DNA of 64,000 nt, taken from positions 1-64,000 of the forward strand of contig NZ_WLYI01000004.1 in assembly GCF_009707515.1 (NCBI RefSeq), in the 5' to 3' direction. How positions within the stretch are numbered: the first letter of the stretch is position 1; the number at the start of each line of letters is the position of its first letter. This document shows positions 18,944 through 30,006 of this stretch, one piece after another. The notes beneath the pieces were generated by a model. It was given only the letters and a program-made list of their open reading frames with translations, was not told the origin of the DNA and did not search any database. Origin of the DNA: Pseudomonas karstica. GTDB lineage: Bacteria > Pseudomonadota > Gammaproteobacteria > Pseudomonadales > Pseudomonadaceae. The translations under genes were made by a program, and so were the position numbers.

Positions 18944-18976
18944 AAAAAAACGGTGCGCATGGCGCACCGTTTTTGT
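18944..18976. terminator. Bidirectional terminator between algQ and the FKBP gene
   Basis: The stem CGGTGCGC / GCGCACCG with an ATG loop is flanked by an A-run on one side and a T-run on the other. It therefore acts as a T-tract terminator on both strands and serves the convergent pair. Confidence 0.9.
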
Positions 18977-18980
18977 TTGG

Positions 18981-19646
18981 CTAGCGACTCACGCCGAGCA
19001 ACTCGATCTCGAATACCAAAGGCGTGTAGGGCGGGATCAGTTCACCAGCCCCGTCAGCGCCATAGGCCTGGGCAGATGGAATCACCAGGCGCCATTTTGC
19101 GCCGACCGGCATCTGTTGCAATGCGCTGCGCCAGCCACTGATCACGCTGCCAAGACGAAACCACTGCGGTTGTTTGCTCTGGTCAAAGATCGCCCCATCG
19201 GGTAACCGCCCAACATACGTCACCTGAACCCGATCATTGGCCGCCGGTTTTTTTCCGTTGCCGGGAACCTGTTCGGTCAACAAGATCCCATCGGCCAATT
19301 CGCGCACACCGCTCCTGGCTTTTTCCGTGGATAAAAATTGTTGTTCGGCAAGGAGGGCCTTTTCACTCTGCGGGAGTTGATCGGCGATTGCGGCTTGTGC
19401 TTCGTGCTGGGCCAGGATCTGCTTGATGCGTGCATCGTCCAAGGCCAGGGGTTCGCCTTGGTAGGCCTGTTTGAGGCCGTCGACCAATGCCTGGATTTGC
19501 AGGTCGGGAACCTCCTGGCGCAGGCGTTCACCCAGGCTCGCGCCCACACTGTAGGCTAGGTCGTGATTGTCTTTGGAGGCGGTTTTCTCGCTCGCACTGG
19601 CGACTGAAAACGACAAACAAAAAACTAAAAAAAGGTAACGCGACAT
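18981..19646 (-). CDS. Periplasmic FKBP-type peptidyl-prolyl isomerase
   Basis: A 221-residue protein with a signal peptide (MSRYLFLVFCLSFSVASA), an N-terminal helical FKBP-N dimerisation region (about residues 25-110) and a C-terminal FKBP domain. The domain shows VQVTYVGRLPDGAIFD, VISGWRSALQQMPVGAKWRLVIPSAQAYG and IPPYTPLVFEIELL, the active-site residues of this fold. It catalyses proline isomerisation during folding, presumably in the periplasm. The gene ends four bases from the terminator and converges on algQ. Confidence 0.9.
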   Translation of the reverse strand: MSRYLFLVFCLSFSVASASEKTASKDNHDLAYSVGASLGERLRQEVPDLQIQALVDGLKQAYQGEPLALDDARIKQILAQHEAQAAIADQLPQSEKALLAEQQFLSTEKARSGVRELADGILLTEQVPGNGKKPAANDRVQVTYVGRLPDGAIFDQSKQPQWFRLGSVISGWRSALQQMPVGAKWRLVIPSAQAYGADGAGELIPPYTPLVFEIELLGVSR

Positions 19647-19838
19647 GGGTGTTCTCCAGCCGAAAGTGCGATGGATTATGCCAGCGTGAATGCGTAAAAA
19701 CTGGAGTGGACTTTCGTTATATCGATAAGAATTTCTATGCAGTGCAACGCTAGGCGTTCGATACTGTCAACATGCCCTAGCGGCGGTAAGAGCAGAGGGC
19801 TAGTATGAGCCGCACCCACGTCAGCCAGGAGGTAAACC

Positions 19839-21098
19839 ATGTCGGCCAAACAGAAGCCTGTAAATACCCCGTTGCACTTGCTCCAACAGCTCTCGGGCAG
19901 CCTGCTCGAGCATTTGGAAAGCGCTTGTTCCCAAGCCTTGGCTGATGCTGAGAAGTTGCTCGCCAAGTTGGAAAAACAACGCGGCAAGGCTCAGGAAAAA
20001 CTGCATAACTCCCGTGTCAAACTGCAAGGCGCAGCAAGCGCAGGTAAAACCAAGGCACAAGCCAAGGCCAAAGGCGCAGTCAAAGAACTTGAGGACTTGC
20101 TCGACGCCCTCAAGAATCGCCAATCCGAAACCCGCACCTACATTCTACAGCTCAAGCGCGATGCTCAAGAGAGCCTGAAACTGGCCCAGGGTGTTGGTCG
20201 TGTGAAAGAAGCCGTTGGCAAGGTACTGAGCTCCCGAGCACCGGTTAAAACGGCTGCGAGTGCGGCGAAAAAACCAGCCAGCAAAGCAGTGGCAACCAAG
20301 GCGCCTGCAAAAGCTGCGGTCAAGCCTGCGGCCAAAGCATCGACGAAACCAGTTGCTAAGCCGGCCGTGAAAAAGGCCGCCGCCAGCACCGCCAAACCAG
20401 CAGCGAAATCTGCAGTGAAGCCTGCCGCTAAAACCGCTGCTGCCAAACCTGCCGCCGCTAAAGCAGTTGCCAAGCCTGTTGCAAGACCTGCCGCTAAAAC
20501 GGCCGCCGCAAAACCAGCCGCAAGGCCGGCCGCCGCTAAAGCAGTTGCCAAGCCTGCTGCAAAACCGGCTGCTAAAACCGCTGTAGCCAAACCAGCAGCC
20601 AAGCCAACTGCGGCTAAAGCAGTTGCCAAGCCTGCTGCCAGACCGGCTGCTAAAACCCCTGCTGCAAAACCAGCGGCCAAACCAGCTGCCGCTAAAGCAG
20701 TTGCCAAGCCCGCTGCAAAACCGGCTGCTAAAACCGCTGCTGCCAAGCCAGCCGCCAAGCCGGCTGCCGCTAAAGCAGTTGCCAAGCCTGCTGCTAAAAC
20801 CGCTGCTGCCAAGCCAGCCGCCAAGCCAGCTGCCGCTAAAGCAGTTGCCAAGCCTGCTGCAAAGCCGGCCGTTAAAACCGCTGCTGCCAAGCCCGCCGTT
20901 AAGCCTACCGTTGCCAAGCCTGCCGCAAAACCAGCGGCCAAGCCTGCTGCCAAAGCTCCGGCTGCAAAGCCTGCGGCTCCCGCTGCCAAGCCAGCTACTG
21001 CGGCGACCCCTGCTGCTGCCAGTACTACAGCGCCCACCGTACCGGCCAGCAGCACCCCTGCACCGGCTGCAAGCACCAGCCCAACCAGCGCTTCCTAA
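19839..21098 (+). CDS. algP: AlgP histone-like repeat protein
   Basis: AlgP (AlgR3) is a histone H1-like DNA-binding protein described for alginate control in P. aeruginosa. The 419-residue product has an N-terminal coiled-coil domain (about residues 1-130) and a C-terminal low-complexity tail made of KPAAK-type repeats, ending in a Thr/Pro/Ala-rich segment. A strong ribosome site AGGAGGT precedes the ATG. The stop overlaps the stop of the next convergent gene by four bases. The tail is built of 78-base direct repeats, so its length may vary between strains. Confidence 0.92.
   Translation: MSAKQKPVNTPLHLLQQLSGSLLEHLESACSQALADAEKLLAKLEKQRGKAQEKLHNSRVKLQGAASAGKTKAQAKAKGAVKELEDLLDALKNRQSETRTYILQLKRDAQESLKLAQGVGRVKEAVGKVLSSRAPVKTAASAAKKPASKAVATKAPAKAAVKPAAKASTKPVAKPAVKKAAASTAKPAAKSAVKPAAKTAAAKPAAAKAVAKPVARPAAKTAAAKPAARPAAAKAVAKPAAKPAAKTAVAKPAAKPTAAKAVAKPAARPAAKTPAAKPAAKPAAAKAVAKPAAKPAAKTAAAKPAAKPAAAKAVAKPAAKTAAAKPAAKPAAAKAVAKPAAKPAVKTAAAKPAVKPTVAKPAAKPAAKPAAKAPAAKPAAPAAKPATAATPAAASTTAPTVPASSTPAPAASTSPTSAS
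20457..20906 (+). repeat. 78-base tandem repeat array within algP
   Basis: The sequence GCTAAAGCAGTTGCCAAG recurs at 20457, 20535, 20613, 20691, 20769 and 20835. The first four spacings are exactly 78 bases (26 codons) and the last is 66 bases (22 codons, a loss of four codons). Units encode AKAVAKPAAKPAAKTAAAKP-type segments. All changes keep the reading frame. Confidence 0.9.
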
Positions 21099-21559
21099 GT
21101 GCCGGTGACCACGACGCGCAGCTGATGCAGCGCGTCGTGGTCAAGGTTGGCGGCTTCAGTTGTCAGCCCTTCAAGCCACGTACCTTGATACGTTGCCTCA
21201 CCCGTTGGCCATTCCTGCGCCCGGGTCTCCAGACACAGCAGCAACTGCCGCTCGGCTTCCAGCTCCAAGGCTTTGACCTGCTCGCGTAATGCATCCAGCC
21301 CGGCATTATGTTGCGCCATTGCTCGCCATTGCTTGCGCACTCGTCGCAGCGGCTCCACCACCTCGTCCTGCCAAGGACCTGCGATCTGCCGCAGTGCCAG
21401 CACGCGTGCAGGTTCAGGTGCCACACCTTGCTGCTCCAGCCATAACCCGCAGAGCAACAGGCACACATCAGCCCCTTGCTCCTGCAATCGCAGGCAAGTG
21501 TTCTCCACGCCCGGGCGGGCGTAAGTCGAGAGGGCAAAGCTCCACAGGTCAGTGCACAT
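21095..21559 (-). CDS. TIGR02444 family protein
   Basis: A 154-residue cytoplasmic protein with conserved DLWSFALSTYARPGVENTCLRLQEQGADVCLLLCGLWL and QIAGPWQDEVVEPLRRVRKQWR segments. This matches the TIGR02444 family of gamma-proteobacteria, whose function is unknown. The ATG at 21559 has GGTAGGAAT just upstream and is preferred to a TTG further out. The protein is helical, with Leu-rich repeats of no known meaning. It converges on algP with a four-base stop overlap and is divergent from the ABC-F gene. Confidence 0.8.
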   Translation of the reverse strand: MCTDLWSFALSTYARPGVENTCLRLQEQGADVCLLLCGLWLEQQGVAPEPARVLALRQIAGPWQDEVVEPLRRVRKQWRAMAQHNAGLDALREQVKALELEAERQLLLCLETRAQEWPTGEATYQGTWLEGLTTEAANLDHDALHQLRVVVTGT

Positions 21560-21609
21560 ATTCCTACCCAAGCCAGCGGTCAACGAAGCTGGTAGACTCC
21601 GCCGCCATT

Positions 21610-23519
<1,910 letters not shown>

Positions 23520-23520
<1 letters not shown>

Positions 23521-24083
23521 TGGAAGCCCTACAACTGCCGTTGCCGGCACAATGGGTCGGCCCCGTGTGGACCGGCGTGCAAATCCTGTTGATCCTGCTG
23601 GGCGGCTATCTTGCCCAGCGTTTTGTCGCCAAGTGCCTGACCCGTCTCGGGGAGCGTTATCCGTTCCCGCCACAATTGTTGATGCCGCTGCGTGGGGGGC
23701 TGCGCTGGGTGATCATGGGCAGTGCGCTGATCTTCGTGCTGGGGCGTCTGGGGGTTTCCGCCACTGTGTTATGGACGGCCCTGTCAGGATTTGTCGCGGT
23801 CGCGGCAGTGGCGTTCTTCGCAATGTGGTCGGTGCTGTCCAACCTGCTGTGCGCGATTCTGATCTTTACCGTCGGGCCGTTTCGTCTCGGGGATGTGGTC
23901 GAGCTGGTGGACACTGTCGATAAACCCGGCGTCAAAGGCCGAGTGGTGGCGATCAACTTGCTGTACACCACGTTGATTGAGGTGGAAGAGGCGGGAACGG
24001 GCAGTGTGATGGTGCAAGTGCCCAACAGCCTGTTCTTCCAGCGCTCGGTGCGTCGTTGGCGCGGCACGGACGTGCTTTTGTAG
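23520..24083 (+). CDS. Short MscS-type mechanosensitive channel
   Basis: A 187-residue membrane protein with about three hydrophobic helices and the MscS beta domain. The pore helix region is GFVAVAAVAFFAMWSVLSNLLCAIL and the beta domain has GDVVELV, GRVVAINLLYTTL and VQVPNSLFFQRSVRRWRG. It lacks the C-terminal alpha/beta cap of E. coli MscS (286 residues), so it is a minimal form. Its ATG overlaps the ABC-F stop, which indicates coupled expression. Confidence 0.85.
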
Positions 24084-24189
24084 GCGCAGGAACCAAGCGT
24101 ACCTGCTCCTGCAATGAAAATTCGATAGCCAGCCCTCGGGTCTCGGAGTTAGCTTAGTGCTTAACAACGAATTTGTTCCGAGGTATGTA

Positions 24190-24822
24190 ATGGCGCTCGA
24201 CACATGGCTGGCCTTTTTTCTCGCCAGTTGGATCATCAGTCTCTCTCCTGGTGCCGGTGCCATCGCCTCGATGTCCAGCGGCCTGCAATACGGTTTCCTG
24301 CGCGGTTACTGGAACGCCCTGGGCCTGCAACTGGGCCTGGCGCTGCAAATTGCCGTGGTCGCCGGTGGCCTGGGGGCGATTCTTGCGACATCTTCGACGG
24401 CCTTCTATGCGATCAAATGGTTCGGCGTGGCCTATCTGGTTTACCTTGCGATCAAACAGTGGCGCGCGCTGCCAACCGACCTCTCCGATGATGGGGCGAT
24501 TCGCCCCATCGGCAAGCCGTTGGCCATGATGTTTCGAGGTTTCCTGGTCAACGCCAGCAACCCCAAGGCCGTGGTGTTCATGCTGGCGGTGCTGCCGCAG
24601 TTCGTGAATCCTCAGGCGCCGCTGCTGATCCAATACCTGATCCTGGGTGCGACGATGATCTGCGTCGATATGATCGTCATGGCCGGCTACACGGGCCTGG
24701 CGTCGAAAGTGCTGCGGTTGTTACGTACACCCAAGCAGCAAAAACGCATGAACCGCACGTTTGCCGGGCTGTTTGTGGGGGCGGCGGGCTTCCTGGCCAG
24801 CATGCACCGCGCAACGGCCTGA
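24190..24822 (+). CDS. LysE/RhtB family amino acid exporter
   Basis: A 210-residue six-helix exporter. The family signature GAGAIASMSSGLQYG near residue 25 and the VNASNPKAVVFMLAVLPQF segment are present. It likely exports homoserine, threonine or a related amino acid; substrate is not determinable. The ATG at 24190 follows GAGGTATGTA; an upstream in-frame codon has no good site. Confidence 0.88.
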   Translation: MALDTWLAFFLASWIISLSPGAGAIASMSSGLQYGFLRGYWNALGLQLGLALQIAVVAGGLGAILATSSTAFYAIKWFGVAYLVYLAIKQWRALPTDLSDDGAIRPIGKPLAMMFRGFLVNASNPKAVVFMLAVLPQFVNPQAPLLIQYLILGATMICVDMIVMAGYTGLASKVLRLLRTPKQQKRMNRTFAGLFVGAAGFLASMHRATA

Positions 24823-24831
24823 CTGAAGACC

Positions 24832-24881
24832 CCGGATCAAAATGTGGGCGCAGGCAAGCCAGCGCGCGCATTTTGATCCGG
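24832..24881. repeat. Long inverted repeat downstream of the LysE gene
   Basis: CCGGATCAAAATG (24832-24844) and CATTTTGATCCGG (24869-24881) form a perfect 13-base stem with a 24-base centre holding the GGCGCAGGCAAGCCAGC core that resembles a REP. It could terminate the lysE transcript, although there is no T-tract. Confidence 0.55.
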
Positions 24882-25017
24882 CCCAAGTCCGCCACCCTGC
24901 CACTACCTCCTGCGCCCTTATGTCCCGATGTTCCAAACGCCAAGTCACTAACGACTTGAGTCAAACCCTTTAACGTTTAACAATGTGTTACTTCGTATTT
25001 CCATTTGAGATTCATTC

Positions 25018-26913
25018 ATGACTGGCCCTTCCCGTTTCCTCGCCTGGCTGCTGTTGCCTGCGTTGGTGTCGTGCAGCTTCAACTTGCTGGCAGCCACCGC
25101 CGAAGGCGCACCCCAGGCCCTGCACCTGTTGGACTACATCGGTGCCGATTACCCGTCGACGGTGGAGGCGGGCAAGGTCATCGACGATTCTGAATACCGT
25201 GAGCAGGTGGAGTTTCTTGGGGTGTTGCAGGGGCTGATGGGCGAGCTTGCGCAAAAGCCTGAGCGAGCTGAGTTGGTGAAAGGCGTCGATGAACTGCTCG
25301 TCGCTGTGAAAGCCCGCGAGGACGGTGCGACGGTGGCTCATCAGGCCCGACAATTGGGGGCCAAGCTGGCAGTGGCCTATGAGGTCAGCCAAGCTCCGGC
25401 AATTACCCCGGACCCGACTCGTGGTGCGCCACTGTATGCCCAGCACTGCTCAGTGTGCCACGGTGAAGCAGGCGCCGGTGATGGCCCCGCAGGCGTCGGC
25501 CTGACACCGCCACCGGCCAACCTGCGGGATGCCGCGCGCCTGGATCGCTTGAGCCTCTACGCGATCTACAACACCCTTGGGTTGGGCGTCGAAGGCACGG
25601 ACATGCCATCTTTCGCCGATCAACTGGACGACCGTCAGCGTTGGGACCTAGCCACCTATATCGCCAGTTTCACCGCTGACCCGGCTGCTGCGAAAAGCGA
25701 AAAAATCTTCAACCTCGCTGATCTGGCACGCCAGACGCCCAACGAAGTGCTGGCGGCGCAAGGTCCCGAGGCCATCGCGACCTTCCGCGCACAGCGGGCG
25801 CAGCCGCCGCAGGTCAAGCGTGGCCCTGCGCAGCTGCTTGATTACACCGCGACGACTCTGGACAAAAGCCTCGCCGCGTTTCGCAACGGTGATCACGAAC
25901 AGGCCTACGACTTGTCGGTGGCCGCCTATCTGGAAGGTTTCGAGCTGGTTGAAAGCTCCCTGGATAACGTCGACGCCAACGTGCGCAAAGACACCGAAAA
26001 GGCCCTGATGGCCTACCGGCAGTCGTTGCAGGATGGCTTGCCGATTGAACAGGTGGAGCAACGCCTGGACGCGGCCAAGGGCAAGCTCAAGGAGTCTGCG
26101 GATCTGTTGGGCAGTGATGGCCTGAGCTGGTCCTTGAGCTATATCTCCGGCCTGTTGATTTTGCTGCGCGAAGGCCTGGAAGCGATTCTGGTGTTGGCGG
26201 CGATCCTTGCCTTCTTGCGTAACACCGGCCAGCAATCGGCGGTGCGCAGCGTCAACGTCGGTTGGGGCCTGGCGCTGTTGGCGGGTCTGGCGACCTGGGC
26301 CTTGGCGGCTTATGTGATTGATGTCAGCGGTGCCCAGCGCGAATTGCTGGAAGGCTGCACGGCGCTGTTTGCCAGTGTCATGGTGCTGTGGCTCGGGGTA
26401 TGGATGCACGACCGGCGCCACGCGGCAGCCTGGCAGGACTACATCAAGAGCAGTCTGGTGGGCGGCGGTGGGCGTTTCGGTTTTGCAATGCTGGCGTTCT
26501 TTTCGGTCTACCGCGAACTGTTCGAAGTGATCCTGTTTTACGAAACCCTTTGGTTGCAGGCCGGGACTGCCGGGCACAACGCGGTACTCGCGGGCGGAGC
26601 CACGGCGTTGGTACTGTTGGTGGGCCTGGCCTGGGTGATCCTGCGGGGTTCGGCGAAGCTGCCGTTGGCATTGTTCTTCGGCATCAACGCGGCGCTGTTG
26701 TGCGCGCTGTCTGTGGTGTTCGCCGGTCATGGCGTCAAGGCATTGCAGGAAGCCGGCATCTTCGGCACGCGGCCGGTGGCGTTCTTTGACTTCGATTGGC
26801 TGGGGATCCACGCGGACGCCTATTCGTTGAGCGCCCAGGCCGTGGCGATTCTGGCGATTGTGGTGCTGTATGGCCGTAGTCGGTTGGCTGAGAAACGCCG
26901 GGTGGCGGCATAA
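25018..26913 (+). CDS. FTR1-family iron permease with cytochrome c domain
   Basis: A 631-residue protein that joins an N-terminal signal peptide, a heme c domain and a C-terminal FTR1-type permease. The cytochrome c motif C144-SVC-H148 and a Met ligand in TDMPSF lie before a helical linker. The permease has two R-E-x-x-E iron sites: REGLE at 384-388 and RELFE at 499-503. It likely oxidises or reduces ferrous iron before import. The fusion of both functions on one chain is the form seen in Pseudomonas. No convincing Fur box was found upstream. Confidence 0.85.
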   Translation: MTGPSRFLAWLLLPALVSCSFNLLAATAEGAPQALHLLDYIGADYPSTVEAGKVIDDSEYREQVEFLGVLQGLMGELAQKPERAELVKGVDELLVAVKAREDGATVAHQARQLGAKLAVAYEVSQAPAITPDPTRGAPLYAQHCSVCHGEAGAGDGPAGVGLTPPPANLRDAARLDRLSLYAIYNTLGLGVEGTDMPSFADQLDDRQRWDLATYIASFTADPAAAKSEKIFNLADLARQTPNEVLAAQGPEAIATFRAQRAQPPQVKRGPAQLLDYTATTLDKSLAAFRNGDHEQAYDLSVAAYLEGFELVESSLDNVDANVRKDTEKALMAYRQSLQDGLPIEQVEQRLDAAKGKLKESADLLGSDGLSWSLSYISGLLILLREGLEAILVLAAILAFLRNTGQQSAVRSVNVGWGLALLAGLATWALAAYVIDVSGAQRELLEGCTALFASVMVLWLGVWMHDRRHAAAWQDYIKSSLVGGGGRFGFAMLAFFSVYRELFEVILFYETLWLQAGTAGHNAVLAGGATALVLLVGLAWVILRGSAKLPLALFFGINAALLCALSVVFAGHGVKALQEAGIFGTRPVAFFDFDWLGIHADAYSLSAQAVAILAIVVLYGRSRLAEKRRVAA

Positions 26914-26915
26914 CC

Positions 26916-27371
26916 ATGCGAGTCTGGATCGATGCTGATGCTTGCCCCCGGGCCGCGAAGGACCAGGTGGTGAAGTTCGCCCTGAAGCGCCAATTCGAGG
27001 TGGTGTTGGTGGCGGGTCAGAGCCAGATCAAGCCGGGTTTTTCGTGTGTGAAGTTGATTGTGGTGCCCAGCGGCCCGGACGCCGCTGACGACTACCTCGT
27101 CGAGCATGCCATGCCCGGTGAGTTGGTGATTTGCAGCGACGTTCCTCTGGCCGATCGCCTGGTGAAAAACGGCGTGACAGTGCTCGATCCTCGGGGCAAG
27201 GAATTCAGTCCGCAGAACATGAGTGAACGGCTGGCGGTGCGCAACCTGTTCACTGATCTGCGCGAGCAGGGCCAGATGGGTGGTGGCCCGCCGCCTCATG
27301 GGGAGAAGGAAAAGCAGGCGTTTGCCAATGCCTTGGATCGGATTCTGACCAAGTTGATGCGTGCCGATTAA
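26916..27371 (+). CDS. UPF0178/DUF188 family protein (YaiI-like)
   Basis: A 151-residue DUF188 protein. It opens with the family signature MRVWIDADACPR, and later has VICSDVPLADRLVKNGVTVLDPRG and RNLFTDLREQG. The fold is PIN-like, with acidic residues DAD at 6-8 that suggest a nuclease or metal-binding role; no function is proven. It starts two bases after the FTR1 stop. Its own stop overlaps that of convergent elbB by four bases (TTAA). Confidence 0.88.
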   Translation: MRVWIDADACPRAAKDQVVKFALKRQFEVVLVAGQSQIKPGFSCVKLIVVPSGPDAADDYLVEHAMPGELVICSDVPLADRLVKNGVTVLDPRGKEFSPQNMSERLAVRNLFTDLREQGQMGGGPPPHGEKEKQAFANALDRILTKLMRAD

Positions 27372-28033
27372 TCGTTCTCGTGGGTCAGCTCCAGCACCCG
27401 ATCCACGAGTTTGTTGATCCCGGATGCAACCTCGCTGATGTTCTTGCCCAACATGTACGCCGGGGTGCTTACCAGCTTGCGGGCCTTATCTTCGACGATC
27501 TCATCAACAGTGCATTCCTGGTGGGTCGCGCCCATTTTATCCATGGCCGCCGCTGTATCGGCGTCGTTGCCAATGGTGCACGTCACGCCAGGGCCGTAGA
27601 TTTTCGCCGCCAGGGCCGGGGATATGCAGATCAATCCCACGGGCTTGCCCGCTTCGGCAAAGGCCTCGGCCAGCGCCAGCACCTGCGGGTTGACGCTGCA
27701 CCCGGCGCCTTCGACGGCGAAGTTCGACAGGTTTTTTGCAGCGCCAAAGCCGCCAGGTACGATCAGCGCGTCAAAGTCCTCGGCGTGGGCCTCACGAATG
27801 TCCTTCACGGCGCCCCGGGCAATCCGCGCCGACTCCACCAGCACGTTGCGCGATTCGGGCATCTCTTCGCCGGTCAAGTGGTTGATTACATGCAGTTGCG
27901 CAATGTCGGGGGCAAAGCACTGGACCTGAGCGCCGCGCTGATCCAGGCGCAGCAGGGTGATCACGCTTTCATGGATCTCTGCACCGTCATATACGCCACA
28001 GCCGGAAAGGATCACTGCAATTTTTTTGCTCAT
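27368..28033 (-). CDS. elbB: ElbB-type DJ-1/PfpI family glyoxalase-like protein
   Basis: A 221-residue class I glutamine amidotransferase-like protein of the ElbB type. It has KKIAVILSGCGVYDGAEIHE at the start, the IVPGGFGAAKNLSNFA loop and the nucleophile-like Cys in LICISPALA. The E. coli homologue shows glyoxalase activity and is linked to isoprenoid synthesis, without a settled role. Start 28033 is favoured since AGGAG lies eight bases upstream; the nearer alternative start would be too close. Confidence 0.9.
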   Translation of the reverse strand: MSKKIAVILSGCGVYDGAEIHESVITLLRLDQRGAQVQCFAPDIAQLHVINHLTGEEMPESRNVLVESARIARGAVKDIREAHAEDFDALIVPGGFGAAKNLSNFAVEGAGCSVNPQVLALAEAFAEAGKPVGLICISPALAAKIYGPGVTCTIGNDADTAAAMDKMGATHQECTVDEIVEDKARKLVSTPAYMLGKNISEVASGINKLVDRVLELTHEND

Positions 28034-28148
28034 GGGCATTTCTCCTGATTCATGGCGTTAAATGTCTACTTATTTGTCACTCATTGCCAATGGGATATCC
28101 AGCCGTAACACCTAATCTTGATGTAACAAAAATTGATCGGACTTGCCC

Positions 28149-29384
28149 ATGGACTTCGTGCCTTACGCGGTACCGTTTTTCATTGCCTTGATCGTGGTCG
28201 AACTGCTGGCCGACCGTTGGCGTGGTGAGCGCAACTACCGGGTGGCGGACGCCATCAACAGCCTCAGCACCGGCGTGCTATCTACCACCACCGGGCTGTT
28301 GACCAAAGGCGTGGGGCTACTGACCTATGCCTTCGCCCTCAAGCACCTGGCGCTGATCGAGCTGTCGGCCCAAAGTATCTGGACTTGGGTATTCGCCTTT
28401 ATCTTCTACGACTTCTGCTACTACTGGCTGCACCGCTTCGGCCACGAACGCAACATCCTCTGGGCCGCCCATTCGGTGCATCACCAGAGCGAGGACTACA
28501 ATCTCACCACCGCCCTGCGCCAGACCAGTACTGGTTTTCTCCTGAGCTGGGTCTTCTACCTGCCTCTGGCCGTGCTCGGTGTGCCGTTGGTGGTGTTTAT
28601 CAGCGTCGCGTCGCTCAACTTGCTGTATCAATTCTGGGTTCATACCCGCCATGTGCCCAAGCTGGGCTGGCTCGAGCGGTTCTTCGTCACACCGTCCAAT
28701 CATCGGGCTCACCATGCACAGAACGCTCTCTACATGGATCGCAACTACGGCGGAGTGTTCATTTTTTGGGACCGGCTGTTTGGTTCGTTCCAGGAAGAAG
28801 ACGAAAATGAGCCCGTCATCTTTGGTGTGACCACGCCGCTGGCCAGTTGGAATCCGCTGTGGGCCAACCTGCAGTTTTATGCACAGTTGTGGAGCGATGC
28901 GCGGCGTACTGAAAGCAAGTGGGACAAGCTGCGTATCTGGTTCATGCGCACTGGTTGGCGACCGGCGGATGTGGCGGCAAAGTACCCACTGGCCAAGCCG
29001 GACCTGAGCCAGTTCCGCAAGTTTGAAGTGCCTCTGGACGCTCGGCAGCAGCTTTACATCGCTCTTCAATTCGCCGCTTATGTGGCCTTTGGCAGCTATT
29101 TGATGAATGTTGGCGAAGGGTTGCCAACCGCCGCCCTGATGTTGGGCTGGAGTGCGATGGTTTTAGGTTTGTTTACCCTGGGGGTGGCACTGGAGAATCG
29201 GCCGTGGGCGCTAAAGGCCGAGTTATTGCGCCTGGTATTGAACGTGCCGTTAGTGTGGCTGGCGCCGCTGGTCGGCTTATGGTCGGCCAGTGCGTTGGGC
29301 TGGCTGGGCCTGGTCAGTTACAGTCTGTTTAGCGTCTTCGGCCTCTACTGCTGCAGAGACCGGCTGACTCGACTAGCGTCGTAG
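28149..29384 (+). CDS. Membrane fatty acid hydroxylase / sterol desaturase family protein
   Basis: A 411-residue integral membrane diiron enzyme. The three histidine clusters are HRFGH near residue 97, HSVHH near 113 and HRAHH near 188, in the spacing of the superfamily. It is predicted to add a hydroxyl or double bond to a lipid substrate that is not identified. Residues 270-411 form an extra helical membrane domain beyond the catalytic part. The start is taken at ATG 28149; the upstream TTG is less likely. Confidence 0.87.
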   Translation: MDFVPYAVPFFIALIVVELLADRWRGERNYRVADAINSLSTGVLSTTTGLLTKGVGLLTYAFALKHLALIELSAQSIWTWVFAFIFYDFCYYWLHRFGHERNILWAAHSVHHQSEDYNLTTALRQTSTGFLLSWVFYLPLAVLGVPLVVFISVASLNLLYQFWVHTRHVPKLGWLERFFVTPSNHRAHHAQNALYMDRNYGGVFIFWDRLFGSFQEEDENEPVIFGVTTPLASWNPLWANLQFYAQLWSDARRTESKWDKLRIWFMRTGWRPADVAAKYPLAKPDLSQFRKFEVPLDARQQLYIALQFAAYVAFGSYLMNVGEGLPTAALMLGWSAMVLGLFTLGVALENRPWALKAELLRLVLNVPLVWLAPLVGLWSASALGWLGLVSYSLFSVFGLYCCRDRLTRLAS

Positions 29385-29388
29385 CCTC

Positions 29389-30006
29389 TCACTTTTGCTC
29401 GGATTGTTGCTCTGCAGCCACCCGGGCTTTTTCATCGGCACAGGCCTGGCGCGTCAAGCGGGCATTCTTGATGCGCCGACGCAGCCACAAGCCCAGGCCC
29501 AATACCAGCAAGGCGCCCAGCACCCACAACTCGTATTTCTTGATGCTGCCCAGCATGCTTTCGAGCACTGCGCCGAAATGGTAGGCGGCGGCCCCCAGCG
29601 CGGCAGCCCAAATGGCCGCGCCGATGCCGTTGAGGAGCAAATAGCGCGCGGGCGGATAACCAGAAAGCCCAATCGCCACCGGCATCACCGTGCGTAGACC
29701 GTAGACAAAACGGAAGCTCAACACCCAGATGTCCGGGTGCTTGCGGATATGCTCCAGGGCCCGGTCTCCCAGCAATTGCCAGCGCGGCTTGCGTGCCAGC
29801 AGCTTGCGACCATGCTTGCGCCCCAGGAAATACCACAGTTGGTCACCGGCGTAGCTGCCGAAAAAAGCCACGACCACCACCAGGTTGATATCCATATATC
29901 CGCGGAACGCCAAGAAGCCTGCGAGGACCAAAATGGTTTCGCCTTCGAAGAACGTGCCCAGGAAAAGAGCAAAGTAGCCAAAGTCATGCAGGAATTGTTG
30001 GAGCAT
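29389..30006 (-). CDS. DedA/SNARE-associated family membrane protein
   Basis: A 205-residue inner membrane protein of the DedA family, whose members act in lipid scrambling and membrane homeostasis. It has FEGETILVLAGFLA, GSYAGDQLWYFLGRKHGRKLL and the SFRFVYGLRTVMPVAIGLSGYPPARYLLLNGIG box. The C-terminal end is a single helix and an RRR-rich tail. It converges on the hydroxylase gene with a four-base gap and is divergent from hemB. Confidence 0.9.
   Translation of the reverse strand: MLQQFLHDFGYFALFLGTFFEGETILVLAGFLAFRGYMDINLVVVVAFFGSYAGDQLWYFLGRKHGRKLLARKPRWQLLGDRALEHIRKHPDIWVLSFRFVYGLRTVMPVAIGLSGYPPARYLLLNGIGAAIWAAALGAAAYHFGAVLESMLGSIKKYELWVLGALLVLGLGLWLRRRIKNARLTRQACADEKARVAAEQQSEQK

Noticed and set aside
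20457..20906. Regular repeats that might suggest a CRISPR array
   Set aside because: The units are coding, tandem and 78 bases long without unique spacers, and lie within algP.
20165..21076. 303-codon Ala/Leu/Gly frame opposite algP
   Set aside because: It mirrors the KPAAK repeat; low complexity explains the long frame and hydrophobic look.
24960..25017. Possible Fur box upstream of the FTR1 gene
   Set aside because: The best alignment to the 19-base consensus was poor, so iron control was not claimed.
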